Assembly (NCBI GenBank): GCA_947247005.1
Contig: OX365950.1
Location: 14,396,720 to 14,460,719 of the forward strand
DNA from: Spisula solida
Taxonomy: Eukaryota > Mollusca > Bivalvia > Venerida > Mactridae
Direction of reading: 5' to 3'
DNA length: 64,000 nucleotides
Shown here: piece by piece, positions 33,470 to 44,761 of the stretch
How the letters are laid out: the number at the start of each line of letters is the position of its first letter
Numbering within the stretch: the first letter of the stretch is position 1
The notes under the pieces: generated by a model
Database searches by the model: none
The model's input: only the letters and a program-made list of their open reading frames with translations
What the model was told of the DNA's origin: nothing
Position numbers and translations under genes: made by a program

Positions 33470-35850
33470 TATATGATTTGACCTTATGTCCTAGCTTTTT
33501 TACAACTGATGACCCAATGATCAAACTTTACCTAGATTTTGTTCAGATGATCATTAAATAGGATAAAATTTCATCAAGATTAAAATGCCAAAAATGTGAC
33601 ATCTTAGTGACTACAAAAGGTTTTCCTTATTATTTGACCTTTTGACCCCAAATTACCCAATAGTATACTTAACCTAGGGTTTTGTTCATATACTAATTTT
33701 GCCAGACCAAATTTCACGAATATTAGGCCAAATTTAATATGACATCTAGTGACTACAAAATTTGGAATTTCTATTTGACCTAGTATCTGACCCCGGATTA
33801 CCAACATATCGAACTTTATCTAGATTTTGTTCCGATGATCAGCGTGGTCATGTTTCATGGTGATTAAGCCAAAATTGTGACCTTTAGTGACTTTGAACAC
33901 GTTTTTCTATGATTTTCGTCCAAGATGATCCAATATTGAACTTAGCCTATCTAGAATTTGTTAAGATTATCATTGTGACCCTGTTTCATAATGATAATGT
34001 CAACGGTTTGACCTCTAGTGCATACACAAGGTGTTTTTTTGACCCAGTGACCTAGTTTTTTACCCAGAATTACCTAATATCGAACTTAGGCTAGACTTTG
34101 TTAAGATGCTCATTCCATAGTTATAAGGTCAATATTATGACATCTTATGTCTACACAAAGTGCTTCTATGATTATTATAGTGACCAATCTAGTTATTTCA
34201 TCCGGATGACCCAAATATATAACTTCACCTAGATGTTGTTGAGTTATCATTGTGACAAGGTTTCATCAAGATTATGCCAAAATCGTAACATCTAGTGATT
34301 ACCAAAGGTTTTGCTATTATTTGACCTCGTGACCTAGTTTGTGATCCCAGATTATCCATTATTGAATTTGACCTGCATTTAGATGTCCTTCAGATAATTA
34401 TTGTGACGAAATTTCATGAAGATTAGGCCAAAAGTGTGACCTCTAGGGACTGCACAAGGTTTTTCATTGATTTGACCAAGTGACCTAGGTTTGACCCCCG
34501 ATTAACCAACATCAAACTTGACCTACATTTTGTGCAGATGATCAGTGTGATCACGTTTCATGAACATTAAGCCAAACTTATGACATCTACAATGTAGTGA
34601 CAACATGTAGGCCTACATATAAGTTTGTTTATATTATTTGACCTAGTTTATGAACCCAGATGACCTGATATTAAACTTAGCCTAACTTAGCCTAGATTTT
34701 GGATTTGTTAAGATGATCAGTGTGGCCTGTTTGTAAAACATTTAGTCAAAATTGTGACCCTAGTTCCAACACAAGGGTTTGTTTCTATGATATGACCCAG
34801 TGATTTAGTTTTTGGGAGGCGTTTAAGCCTCTCATTACTACCATTGCCCATTTCTTAATACAACATTAACCGCCTTTAGGCTGCTATGTGAATCCGCATT
34901 CAAGTAGTTCCAGAAACTTTCAACATTCCCAATACTGCTACGTATGTTTCTCCAAATGTTTTAACTGATTTAGGCCAATCAGCAACATTTGTTTATTCTA
35001 AAATCAAAAATTATTGTGAAACTGTTCGTTAAATCGATATTTTTGCAAAATAATCACTACACCGGCCGATACCGAACTTGTTTCATAATACGAAAATGAC
35101 GTGTTCATCAAATGTCCCGGCTGTGAAGCTTTTTTAGGAACTTCAGACTACGGTCAAGTGATGGTTTTATCAATGAATTGTATACGGTCTGCAAAGTACT
35201 GTTATGCAATCATATGGTGTCGCTGTACTAGCTAGCCGCTTTCTATAGACTATCTCACGCTGTGAGAGAAGTAATTACAAGACGGTACTGTAGAATCTGA
35301 TAAATAGGCGCGTAGTATTATTTTAAAGCCACTTGTGATATACGCATTCAATACATGTATTACATATAAATTAATAGGCACCTTTTACAATCACTTAGAT
35401 ACCCAACATGCCTATATAGTCACTTATGCCTATTTTGTCATTCAAGACAAGATCGGCAGTAAGAAAACGAACATTAAACGTGTAAAGTCGGTTTAAGCTT
35501 TAGTAGCAGCAACCAGATCGCCTCCCATCTGTACTCTCAGTGCTTTGATTGACAATTGATTACCGAATATCGAACTTAGTCTAGATAGTCTTTATTAAAG
35601 ATGATCATTACGATCAAGTTTCGTGAAAATTAAGTCAAAATTGTGACCTCTAGTCACTACACAAGGTTATTCTATGATTTGACCTAGTGACCTAGTTTTT
35701 ACCCAAAAAGGACCCAACAATAAACTTACATGTAGCTTAGATTGACATAGATTTTGGTGAATCATGATCATTATGACCAAATCGTAGGCAAAACACTGTG
35801 ATATCTTATTATTCTAGTGTCTACAGTACACACGAAAGTTGTTGACGGAC
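33470..35850. repeat. long degenerate ~144-bp array, interrupted at 34814-35550
   Basis: The units of the 21252-22426 array recur here in strongly diverged form ('gatttgaccttatgtcctag', 'tgacctctagtgcatacaca', 'tttcatgaagattaggccaa'). Spacing is near 145 bp but with many indels. The array ends near 'gttgacggacgaagagtgat' (35839-35858), the usual right-end signature. Divergence is higher than in the 21-kb copy, so this copy is older. Confidence 0.82.
34814..35550 (+). repeat. dispersed repeat, copy B, inserted into the array
   Basis: This starts 'gggaggcgtttaagcctctc' and ends near 'cagtgctttgat'. The array sequence breaks off before it (gtgatttagttttt) and resumes after it (attaccgaatatcgaacttag). 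Copy A is at 2782-3343. The insertion gives clean boundaries for a family of at least 737 bp with no recognised coding capacity. Confidence 0.75.
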
Positions 35851-35991
35851 GAAGAGTGATCACAAAATCTCACCTTATCACTTTACTACAAGTCAGCTAA
35901 AAAACGATACCGTAAACTGACCCGGGATCGGCCCGTTTTTAGTACGAATTCCCAGACTGACAGAGTTGTCTTCCTTGTGCAAATGCCTTAC

Positions 35992-36096
35992 TTGATTTAA
36001 AATGTCGAATACAACAGTGTACGCTTTCATCAGGGAGAACTTTGTACAGTCAATGAACATAAAATCATGTATCAGACGCACAATTTGATCCAACAT
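35992..36096 (-). CDS. candidate exon, unknown protein
   Basis: On the minus strand ATG at 36096 opens 35 codons (MLDQIVRLIHDFMFIDCTK, then FSLMKAYTVVFDILNQ) ending exactly at a GTAAGG donor, phase 0. The peptide is amphipathic and protein-like. Beyond the donor the frame continues open to 35893, so the splice is not forced. About 50 bp upstream another ATG (ATGGCGTTATATTCGT followed by GTAAGTAT) competes as a start. Family not recognised. Confidence 0.27.
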
Positions 36097-36434
36097 GTCA
36101 AATTTCAATGAATCATACGAAATACTTACACGAATATAACGCCATGCACGAGTCGATAATCATGTAGTAAAATACCAATCCAAGGGAGCTTACTCTACTG
36201 CACTGCGTCAAAAACATTATTATGATTTGCCTAACTTGCCAAAATTTCTATAGGACCAGTTTCAGGACACTGTATAGTATCCTCGAAAGTATCTCAATAA
36301 TGAGCACTGCATCAAATAATACGATATATTCTAGTGTATATCCGTGACTGCATGCACTAGTTAGCTCTCCTGATTTAGATGTCGTCTTCATCATCTCTGA
36401 GAAGAGAAATGGACCACAGCTTCACTGACAATTG

Positions 36435-36560
36435 ATCTACCAGTAGTCAAACCATTTCGACGCAATCAATGCAGGAATGCCTGTATATAAAGCGTCTCAG
36501 TGGCTGGACCGTCAGAATTTAAAAGCAGCCACTTGGAGACAGCTTATCTGTCTAGTCTAC
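36435..36560 (-). repeat. dispersed repeat segment shared with 62029-62090
   Basis: The inverse of this stretch reads 'aagctgtctccaagtggctg', 'cttttaaattctgacggtcc' and later 'gcgtcgaaatggtttga'. The same three blocks occur at 62029-62090 with the centre deleted. The plus-strand 95-codon ORF over it (36477-36764) is therefore not a gene. Confidence 0.65.
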
Positions 36561-36932
36561 CATCACAGAGTCTACAAAATTACATGTATATTCTGCAACT
36601 TACAGGCAGTATTAGGCTATCTCTGTTTAAGTACAAATGAAGCTGTTAGACTGCTGTTTCCAAGGCAACACACCAAGGGCCGGGATTACAATCAATCCTT
36701 ACACTCTGCACTCTGCACGCAAATCTTGAAATTCACTCTTATGAGGTTTATTTGGAAAAATTAGTAAGTAAGAAGTTGTTATTATGTTAAATAGGGACTA
36801 ATCTTATTTTTGGCTTACCTCGTCGTGTAATTAAGAGTATTTGTGAGCTATAATTGTAATTTATCAGTCCGAGTGCTGAATGTGGCTCTCATATTCAATA
36901 ATTACATATATATACGTTCACATTATTTACAA

Positions 36933-37870
36933 TATGATGTTTAACGATTTAGAGCAAAAGATAAACAATACGGGTTGGGTAAGAAATGTAAAAACAATTT
37001 TAGAATCGAATGGATTTGCTTATGTTTAGTTGAATCAAGGGGTTGGTGATGAAAAGGCTTTTTTATGCACATTTAAACAACGACTAAATGATAATTACTT
37101 ACAAATCTGGAATAGCGATATTGAAGATTCATCGAGAGCTAGAACTTATAAATTATTTAGTACCTTTAGATTACAACCTTATTTAGATTTTATAAATGTC
37201 GAAAAAATTTCGCATTGCATTAAGTAGACTTAGAACATCATCCCATAGATTAGAAATCGAAGCTGGAAGGTGGCACAAACCAGTAAAAACACCATAAAAT
37301 TAACGTAAATGTAGGTTATGCAATGTCCTTGAAGATGAGATTCATTTTTTGTTTGAATGTCCATTATATAATGAAATTAGAAAACTACATATAAAGAAAT
37401 ATTATTGGAAGCGTGCAAATATTATTAAATTTATAGATTTGATAAATTCTGGAAATAAAACTGTCATCAGAAATCTTGCTATGTATACTTACAAATCCTT
37501 TAAATTGAGAAACGAAACATTTTATACAAATTAATACACTCTTATGCAACTTTCACTCCAAGTATAACGTTTTTGTGTGGAATCTTTATACTACAATAAT
37601 GTTAATAGGTATTGTATTGTATTTACTATAACTTTGGAAGTTTATTTTGTTTCGAGTTTTCATACACACTTTTATTCAATATTACCGTTGTAATTGTACG
37701 TGTTTCAATTTATACTGTATTATCAATAATTTCGACTTGACTCAGTGACTATACATAATTATGTACATACGTTATTACTGTTGCCATTGACCATTTTATG
37801 TTTAAATTTGTATTGTAAATATTTGTAATGCTCATAGACTGTAAAGTCTTATGTATTGGAAAATAAACTA
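36933..37870 (+). pseudogene. non-LTR retrotransposon ORF2 3' end with 3' UTR
   Basis: Broken plus frames read VKTILESNGFAYV, stop, LNQGVGDEKAFLCTFKQRL, RARTYKLFSTFRLQPYLDFI, then in another frame VEKFRIALSRLRTSSHRLEI and EAGRWHKP, and lastly the zinc-knuckle CRLCNVLEDEIHFLFECPLY followed by NEIRKLHIKKYYWKRANI. This is the conserved C-terminal domain of a LINE polyprotein family widespread in bivalves. Stops and at least two frameshifts inactivate it. About 330 nt of 3' UTR runs to an AATAAA at 37863, where a MITE has inserted. Confidence 0.85.
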
Positions 37871-38452
37871 CCGTATAGCGGGTTATTTCTGCGGGTAGAA
37901 AATTTTGCGATTTGGGCCTAAAATGGGTAGGTTTTATTTCTGCGGTTTTTATTTCTGCGACCTACCAGAAAATCGGGAATTAATTTCTGCGGGTTTCAGA
38001 AACCGGAAGAAATTTCTGCGAAAGGTAAATAGCTACCGTATCTACTACGGCATGATCAACAACATGATAACTCTGCTTGTATGATTTAGATTAATTGTTA
38101 ATTTTATACAGAATTATACACAAAATACAGTGTTGCAAATTGAACCAGTTTTCAAACTTACACCAACGTGTATTGAGGGTCAATACCGATATAACACAAT
38201 CATTAATTGTTAAACAAACAAGCAAACAAAGACAGTCGATCACTATACGTGTGAAAAATACGACAGTAACAAAACACTAGAAAGATATAGATTAAAGGTA
38301 TATTACCAGTATATTGAAGCAAAATATGGAAGTTAAATTTTGCGAACAAATTTTTTACGGATGTTTAATTTTGCGGAATTTAATTTTACGGGACAGCCTC
38401 GAACCGCAAAAAACGCAGAAATAAAAACCCGCAGAAATTACCCGCTATACGG
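37871..38452. mobile_element. TA-flanked MITE with 'ccgtatagcgggt' ends (582 bp)
   Basis: CCGTATAGCGGGTTATTTCT at the left and the inverse of 'aaattacccgctatacgg' at the right match over 26 bp with one mismatch. Both ends are flanked by TA. The sub-terminal DNA repeats 'atttctgcgg' and 'ttttgcgga' words. It sits in the tail of the LINE 3' UTR. This terminus is common in mollusc genomes. Confidence 0.9.
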
Positions 38453-38532
38453 TATATATATATACCTCATAAATAGTGCACACTGGCAAAAAAAGTATCA
38501 AATGTTATTTTCAATACTCTTATAATAATTCT

Positions 38533-38753
38533 ATACATTTTCCTCATCTAGATTTGCAATCTAGGAAAAGTATGGGGTCATTATATTACATTTTCAATAT
38601 TTGAGTGCTGAGTGTAAGTATTGGTTACTGGCCCTGGGCTCGGAATTACAACCTTACACTCAGGACTCAAATTTTGAAAATGTAATTAAAGATTCTAAAG
38701 AGCTAGATATATTTTTTGTCCAAGATTGCAAATCTAGATGTGGAAAATGTATA
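38533..38753. mobile_element. long foldback element with 'gagtgctgagtgtaag' arms
   Basis: The left arm (tacattttcctcatctagat, ttgcaatcta, then attacattttcaatatttg and agtgctgagtgtaag) is answered in inverse by the right arm over about 100 bp with scattered mismatches. Related fragments lie at 36670-36740, 36860-36910, 38845-38890 and 39020-39130, so this stretch is a local concentration of one family. Confidence 0.8.
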
Positions 38754-39268
38754 AAATGGTGAGATCTATATATCGGCACTTGTTGAAAATACCATGTGCT
38801 AGATTCTATATTTTCTTTTATGAGGTCTCTAATTATAAATGTAATTATTGCTTCTGAGTGCTACACTCAGCACTATAGGTCTGATAAATTACAATCATAA
38901 CTCTCAAATACACTGAATAACACTAAGGTTAGAAACTTTAGGCCAAACATAACATTAAGTATCAATAAGCATTATTACAACTTTTTGCTCTCAAAAGATG
39001 TTGCTATGAACCTCTAAAGATTTCTATATTTTGAGTTCTGAGCGTGAGTATTGGTTGTTATTTCTGGCCTAGATCTATAAGATAAATGCGGCACTTTATC
39101 TTACACTCTAATAACTTTTTTCGCACTCGGCAGTAGATTTATAAGGCTTCCGCAGCTCTGTGGATGTACATAATTATGTAATTGTTGCGCGATGTTAGAA
39201 TTCTTACTTTTTACGCATATGGCGATTCCAGAATAGTCTGTGCGCGTTTTAACAATACTATAATAGGC
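38754..39268. other. no gene; fragments of the gagtgctgagtg family
   Basis: Holds short pieces related to the element at 38533-38753, including a CTGAGTG/CACTCAG hairpin near 38852-38868 and 'gagttctgagcgtgagtatt' near 39025. Confidence 0.45.
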
Positions 39269-39469
39269 CTAAGGATCGCTGTGTAAAGCAAGTACATTTT
39301 TTGTATATAGAAAGATAGGTGTACGAGTTTTTGCGTCATTTATTCGGTGTAGCAATACCACGTGAGCTTTGTTAGATATGACTTCTTTCGTGATCTGTCT
39401 GAGACACCTTTCTTTAAAGCCCCGTAGATTAAATTCCACATAATTCATTGTTTTCCTGGTTTCTACCAT
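39269..39469 (-). CDS. coding-like ORF, unknown
   Basis: The minus frame reads MNYVEFNLRGFKERCLRQI, then TKEVISNKAHVVLLHRINDA and KTRTPIFLYTKNVLALHSDP. It is open upstream of the Met as well (LFSWNWGQFDFMVETRKT). Residue balance looks like a real protein. No family is recognised; it could be an exon or a transposon fragment. Confidence 0.28.
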   Translation of the reverse strand: MVETRKTMNYVEFNLRGFKERCLRQITKEVISNKAHVVLLHRINDAKTRTPIFLYTKNVLALHSDP

Positions 39470-39585
39470 AAAATCAAACTGGCCCCAATTCCACGAAAAT
39501 AACTTCTTGCTTAGCTAAATCTGCTATTTTAGAAACATACTTTGTTGGTCAAATGACTCAAAATAATGTATAATAGTACATAATC

Positions 39586-40192
39586 CTTTCCGCTACCATA
39601 GCGTACTAATGCAGACTCGCCGGGATGGCCATTTCGGCCTTCCGTAGTTTTCGACCTAAATGCCCAAATTCGGGAATTTTGCTGTCATGTGTACACAGGC
39701 ATCCCAGACTAAAGGATATTACGGGCTCAGGGTCGTGCACAGGTTTTTGGGCCCGCTGGACCCCTTTAAAGAGGGCTTTGAACGTAGATTTTACAAAACT
39801 GAAATTACTGGTCTTACCCGCCATTCCCTGTGGAATTGCATTACCATTTAGCGCCAAAAAGTTTTTATTTTTCTATAGAAGGAATATAAGGCTAGACAAA
39901 GGGGTCAACATCAATGCCCTAAAGGGGCCCAAAAGTAGGCCTGTCAACCTAAAAAAAAAAGTTTTTCGCGCTAGGGTCACCGTCACATCGTCATTTCCGG
40001 TGACCTTTAGTCGAAATCTTGATCATTTTTCCTACTTTCGGTTTGGGGCAGGTGTGTAGCATCCGGATGTATGTATCGAGTTTTTATCAGTGCTGCAAGT
40101 CAATAGTGTCTCAGGGACGGGTATACTATCCGGTATAGGGATCATATGAATTTCTCATAGCCCCCGCCCCCAAAAATCGTGGTAGCGGAAAG
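39586..40192. mobile_element. GC-richer TIR element (607 bp), 'ctttccgctacca' ends
   Basis: CTTTCCGCTACCA (39586-39598) and its exact inverse (40180-40192) bound a segment clearly richer in G+C than its flanks. No transposase is seen; the 144-codon plus ORF has no recognised motif. No target duplication was evident. A poly-A tract near 39950 with following 'ttttcgcgctagggtc' recalls the repeat at 63930-64000. Confidence 0.7.
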
Positions 40193-40232
40193 ATATGGTC
40201 TCAGTGAGCCGCCTATTTAATAGAGTGATACA

Positions 40233-40308
40233 TAATGAGTTTGACTTGTTCAGAAAATATGGTTTAAAAGCTTTAAAACCATATTTTCTGAACAAGTCAA
40301 ACTCATTA
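40233..40308. repeat. 76-bp near-perfect palindrome, no spacer
   Basis: The left half (taatgagtttgacttgttca, gaaaatatggtttaaaag) and the reverse complement of the right half agree at 37 of 38 positions. There is no loop; the centre is AAAAG|CTTTA. Flanks show no further symmetry. Confidence 0.96.
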
Positions 40309-40489
40309 AGGACAAACTTTAACTTACGTCTGTTATATAACAAGTTTGTACGAAGATGATCATTATGGTTCCTTATTGTTGGATTTACATGTGAATGAGC
40401 ATTCCATACATAAATCACATTCTATAATATGAACTAAGGCATTGCCTAAAGGGGATTCAATCATCCATTGATAATAGATCAAAATAACT

Positions 40490-42035
40490 CATTACAGTTA
40501 TTAGTGAGGGGCATCTTCACAGTATGGTTGTTCATACATTTTGTATTTATTTTACATTTCATGAAATTCAGATAGAATTTTAATAACTCGAGGGCAAAAA
40601 CTCAAGGAAAATTGACTAATACAACAAGAGGACCATTGGCTCTAAAGTGCTCACCATATGACCAGCAGTTTAGGCAGAATCAGTAACCTGGTGACCTAGT
40701 TTTAGACCCCAGATGACCCAGTTACGAACTAGACCTAGATTTCATAAAGCTACACATTGTGGCCAAGTGTCATTAATATAACATCAAAAATGTGACCTCT
40801 AGAGAAGTAAACAAGGTTTAAAATTGATGTGACCTAGTTTTTTACCCAAGATGACCCAGTTACGCACTTGACTTAGATTTCATAGCGACAAACATTGTGT
40901 CCAAGTTTCATATAGATTAGGTAAAACATGTGACCTCTAGAGTGCTAACAAGGATTTTAATTGATGTGACCTTGTGACCTAGTTCTTGACGCCAGGAGAC
41001 CCAGATTTCATAAAGCTACACATTGTGGCCAAGTGTCATTAATATAACATCAAAAATGTGACCTCTAGAGCGTAAACAAGGTTTTAATTTGATGTGACCT
41101 AGTTTTTGACCCCAGATGACCCAGTTACGCACTTTGCCTAGTTTGCAAAGCGACAAACATTGTGACCAAGTTTCATATAGATTAGGTAAAACATGTTCAC
41201 GAGTGCTCGGGTGAGCTAAAAACTTGACGGACATCATCACAGTATGAGCGTTCCTGGTCATTTTAAGTTTCATGAAATCCTACCAGCTATTTACAAAGAA
41301 ATGAATGTGAATGGACGGGCGGGGTGAATTCTTCATTAAATCAAGGGCAATAACTCTTAAGAAAATTGTCCAATAACAAAACTTGACTGGCATCATCTTA
41401 GTGTGAGCATTCATATTCGTTTTAAGTTTCATGTAATTTTACCGGCTAGTTCCAAAGAAATGACTAAGAAAGGACGGGCGGAGGTAATTCTTCAATAAAT
41501 CAAGGGCAACAACTCAAGAAAATTGACACACAGAATGAGTGTTCATATTCATTTTAAGTTACATGAAATTCTACCAGCTAATTACAAAGAACTGAATGCA
41601 AATGGACTGGCAGATGAAAATTTTCAACAAATCAAGGGCAATAACTCTAAGGAAATTTGACCAATAATGAAACTTGACAGTCATCATCACAGTAATTGGG
41701 TGCTCATATTCATTTTATGTTTCATGAAATTCTACAAGCTAGTTACAAAGAAAGGAATGCGAATGGACGGTCATAGTGCATTATACTATAAATCAAGGGT
41801 AATAACTCTTAAGGAAAATTGACCAACTTAAACAAACTTGACGGGCATCATGACTTTTTTATTTAAGTTGCTTAAAAATGTAGCAGTTAGTAGAAAAATG
41901 GCTGCAGTCGGAAGGACAGACAGAAATATTTAATAAATCAAGGTAAATGACTGTCAAAGGAAAAACACCTGACAGGCATCATCAAAGTACTGTATAGTTG
42001 TTCATATTCATTTTGATTAAGTTCCATGAAACTCT
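40490..42035. repeat. ~150-bp tandem array ('atcaagggcaataactctta'), split by an insertion
   Basis: Units containing 'aacttgacgggcatcatcac', 'gtttcatgaaattctaccag' and 'aatcaagggcaataactctt' occur at about 40490-40620 and from 41220 to about 42035 (anchors near 41338, 41498, 41630, 41790, 41937). A ~144-bp-type array element occupies 40618-41217 between them. The units end in a G+C-rich stretch near 42065-42130. Confidence 0.8.
40618..41217. mobile_element. ~144-bp-family array element (short variant) nested in another array
   Basis: It begins 'gaggaccattggctctaaag' with 'tgctcacc' and ends 'gctcgggtgagctaaa'. Internal units read 'gtgacctagtttttgacccc' and 'agatgacccagttacgcact'. The host array is cut between 'aaaattgactaata' and 'acttgacggacatc', two strings that are adjacent in its other units. 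Confidence 0.78.
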
Positions 42036-42195
42036 ACATGCAAGTTACAGAGAAATGGCTGTTGATGGCGATGCGTCTTTGCAAGCCGTATGGCCAGTCC
42101 ACACGCACATTACCCCAAGTGCCGGAGTAAAAGTTAAGCATTACATAAGTTCAGTGAGTCACAATGTAACTATATAGTTTTCACATAATCTTCCT

Positions 42196-43335
42196 TTTGG
42201 CAAAAATAATCGCGATTATTGTACCTAGTTGCTCTATTGGCTTAATGCAGCCACCCCCCTGTCAAAAAATATTAGATTCAGAATTTCACGCACATTGCTG
42301 TTAAATTAATTCTGTTATACCGGAAAACGGGTTTTATCCTATAATGTTGATATGGTCAGTGACAAACCCTATCTGCAGTTATAACTGAACTACCTTTTAG
42401 GAGACCCCTAAGGAATCAAAATGATAATCAGCCAGAATATGGTTTTAAGAACAGTGTGTTTTAGCGTTTTCTTGAATGACGACTAGAGCTGTCATTGATA
42501 CGACCCAAGGCATATCGATGATTCCAATATAGAGGAAGACAAGCATCGGCGATACATCGTTATACAGTTACACATATAGACGAACAAGAAACAGGCTTTT
42601 CAGTCAATGATCCCTTTTTAGCCATTCTACACCGTACATGTTGGGTATATATTCAGCTTTGAGATAGCACGTTTCTTTAGAGTTTAGACTTGATACATTT
42701 TTACAATTTGTGAACTTACATTTAACAGACGGACTGTTTTGTGCAGGAAAAGGAGGATTTTCGGTGGTTCCATTCATTTACTCAGGTATCGGTTCTCGAT
42801 ATCGACATTACTCAGTAAAACCCAATTTTCCGGAACCGGAATTTCACGGTCAGGGTGTTAGCAAGCAATAAGCGGTATAGCGGGAGTGTATATTTTTTCT
42901 TTTTTCAACGTTTAAACATGAAAAACATATAAAACAATTGTTGCACATTATCATTAAACATCTTAATTTTTAAACTTTAGCAAGAATTATCTGAAAAAAT
43001 GTTCAATATTTGAAATATTGCATTTTATTCTACACTGTCGCTTTCGAAGCTCGATACCGATGGTGAGAAAATATACTCATTTTTCAAGTTAAACATATTA
43101 TTGTGGCAAAAAATTGTCAGCGAAGTCGTAAAATAATGTTGTCAATGTGTTCAAGTAAGACTTTATTCAAATTCTTATCTTTTGGCTAAAATAATCGCGA
43201 TTTTTGTACCTAGTTGCTCTGTACGCTATATCAGTTTCCCCCCTGACGTACATTCGGAATATCTCGCACATTGTCGCTGAATTAATTCCGTAATCCCAGA
43301 CAACAGGTTTTAACCAGTAATGTCGATATGGGGAA
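42196..43335. repeat. pair of ~150-bp direct repeats
   Basis: 42196-42370 and 43187-43335 share 'aataatcgcgatt', 'ttgtacctagttgctct' and 'taatgt[t/c]gatatgg'. They are about 1 kb apart. The second copy lies inside the hAT-like element at 42484-43409 and the first just outside it, so the history is composite. Confidence 0.65.
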
Positions 43336-43409
43336 TATTCTAAAATGTGAATCGATAATCGACTGGTTAAAAATATTGTTGATACCGCTTAGGTCAATGA
43401 CAGCTCTTA
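42484..43409. mobile_element. hAT-like non-autonomous element
   Basis: Termini TAGAGCTGTCATTGA and TCAATGACAGCTCTTA are near-exact inverses. Subterminal 'gcatcggcgatacatcg' and 'gataccgatggtg' motifs resemble other hAT-derived repeats. No matching 8-bp flanks were found, so assignment to hAT rests on the termini. No transposase. Confidence 0.55.
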
Positions 43410-44410
43410 TGATTGCATCACACCGGAGGTCACATGGCAGCTACATACTGTAATGGACAGTCACAGCAGAGCGACAGATGAATACTGATCAACACGACAG
43501 AAACTTTGTTAAACACGGGTCAACCAACACAGGCCTTAACTGGATCTGAGGGTTCATTGAACTTGAAAGGTCTTGGGACAACTGTCACTTCTTCGGTCTT
43601 GTTATGTTCATACTATCCACAGACAAAAAGCACCGAGGAATTCATGTTCTTTGTTAACTTATATTTTGAGCTTTTTTCCCAAAAAACTTTCTTATAAATG
43701 ATCATAAAAGCACTCATGAAAAGTTACATTGTTTTGGTCAATTCTCATATGTTTTCACGGAGATCTGTATTGACAAACCAGCAGTAGACAGTTGTCCTAC
43801 ATTATAAGATCAATTAACATGGTCATCTAACACAGAATGATTGTTGATAATTAATTCACAATAAATGGTTGGGTTGATTGTTTGTTGTTGACAATTTGGG
43901 TACGAACAAATTTGGATACGCTTCGTTTATCAAACTTTGTGATGCAAATTAGCATCGAAAGTTGATTCCTTTGTTTACCTACGCTAATTATGTGTATAGA
44001 AGACAGTTTTCCTTGTTTGAAACAAGTACTTTAATCGTATAAGCAGTTATTTTAACGATTGTAGGCTGTACTTACTTGACCGAAGCGAGGATGGCAGACT
44101 TCCGTTTGCGAGGGACAGTCTAAAATCCTAACCGACCGCCTTTATCTCGCGCGCTAGCATTCTTACCTCCCCTTTTGTAAGCTAGGGCCTTCGGTTATCT
44201 CAAGGAACATTTTTAAACATCATTAAAAAATAAAAGATAATTTATTAACAACAATAATATTTTTTAAATGAGTTTGCCAATTCCATTCACGTCTTCAGAG
44301 TACCCCGAAAAAACCACTTCCTGTACACACAAATTTCACTCTGACAGGGGTGACCAAATTTTGGATGGGCTAAAAACTCGCAACACGTACAATGCCGTCT
44401 GGCGATTCTA
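43410..44410. other. no gene recognised
   Basis: A 63-codon plus ORF (43506-43697) has no known motif. Around 44060-44170 a short CpG-containing stretch ends on the minus strand in CTTCGGTCAA|GTAAGTAC, which could be a 5' UTR exon end, but no coding partner was seen. Confidence 0.3.
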
Positions 44411-44437
44411 AATCGCGATGCCTTCGGCATCGCGATT
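44411..44437. repeat. 12-bp perfect hairpin, 3-nt loop
   Basis: AATCGCGATGCC, TTC, GGCATCGCGATT. The pairing extends on each side with one bulge (ttcta / ctagaa). Confidence 0.9.
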
Positions 44438-44761
44438 CTAGAATCCCTATTACTACAAGTAGTAGTATTTAGCAATAAATACACAGTAATTTCCGGTATC
44501 AATCTACATTACAAGACTATAATTGTAGTCGTATAATAAAATCAAAATAAAGCCTTATAGCTAAGCAATAACTTAAGTTTTGATGAGGAATTTGTGCCAG
44601 TTCTTTTATAGCTTTGGAAAATTTGCACTTAAACAGTCTCAAGTGATATTTCTCTAGTTGTCCAGAGTTTATTATTATGATGTTGCTGTTTTACATTTTA
44701 TGATCTTATAACCTCTGTTCCGATGTTACTGTTTTCACTAAGTCAAAGTACATGTACTCTA

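Noticed and set aside
35110..35140. 'CPGCEAFLG' reading, reminiscent of a nuclear-receptor P-box
   Set aside because: Frame is short, no second zinc finger, and the segment is part of a dispersed repeat.
36477..36764. 95-codon plus ORF
   Set aside because: Overlaps a dispersed repeat shared with 62029-62090 and fragments of the gagtgctgagtg family.
39625..40059. 144-codon plus ORF as a gene
   Set aside because: Lies inside a TIR-bounded element, with no recognisable domain and an opposing ORF of similar quality.
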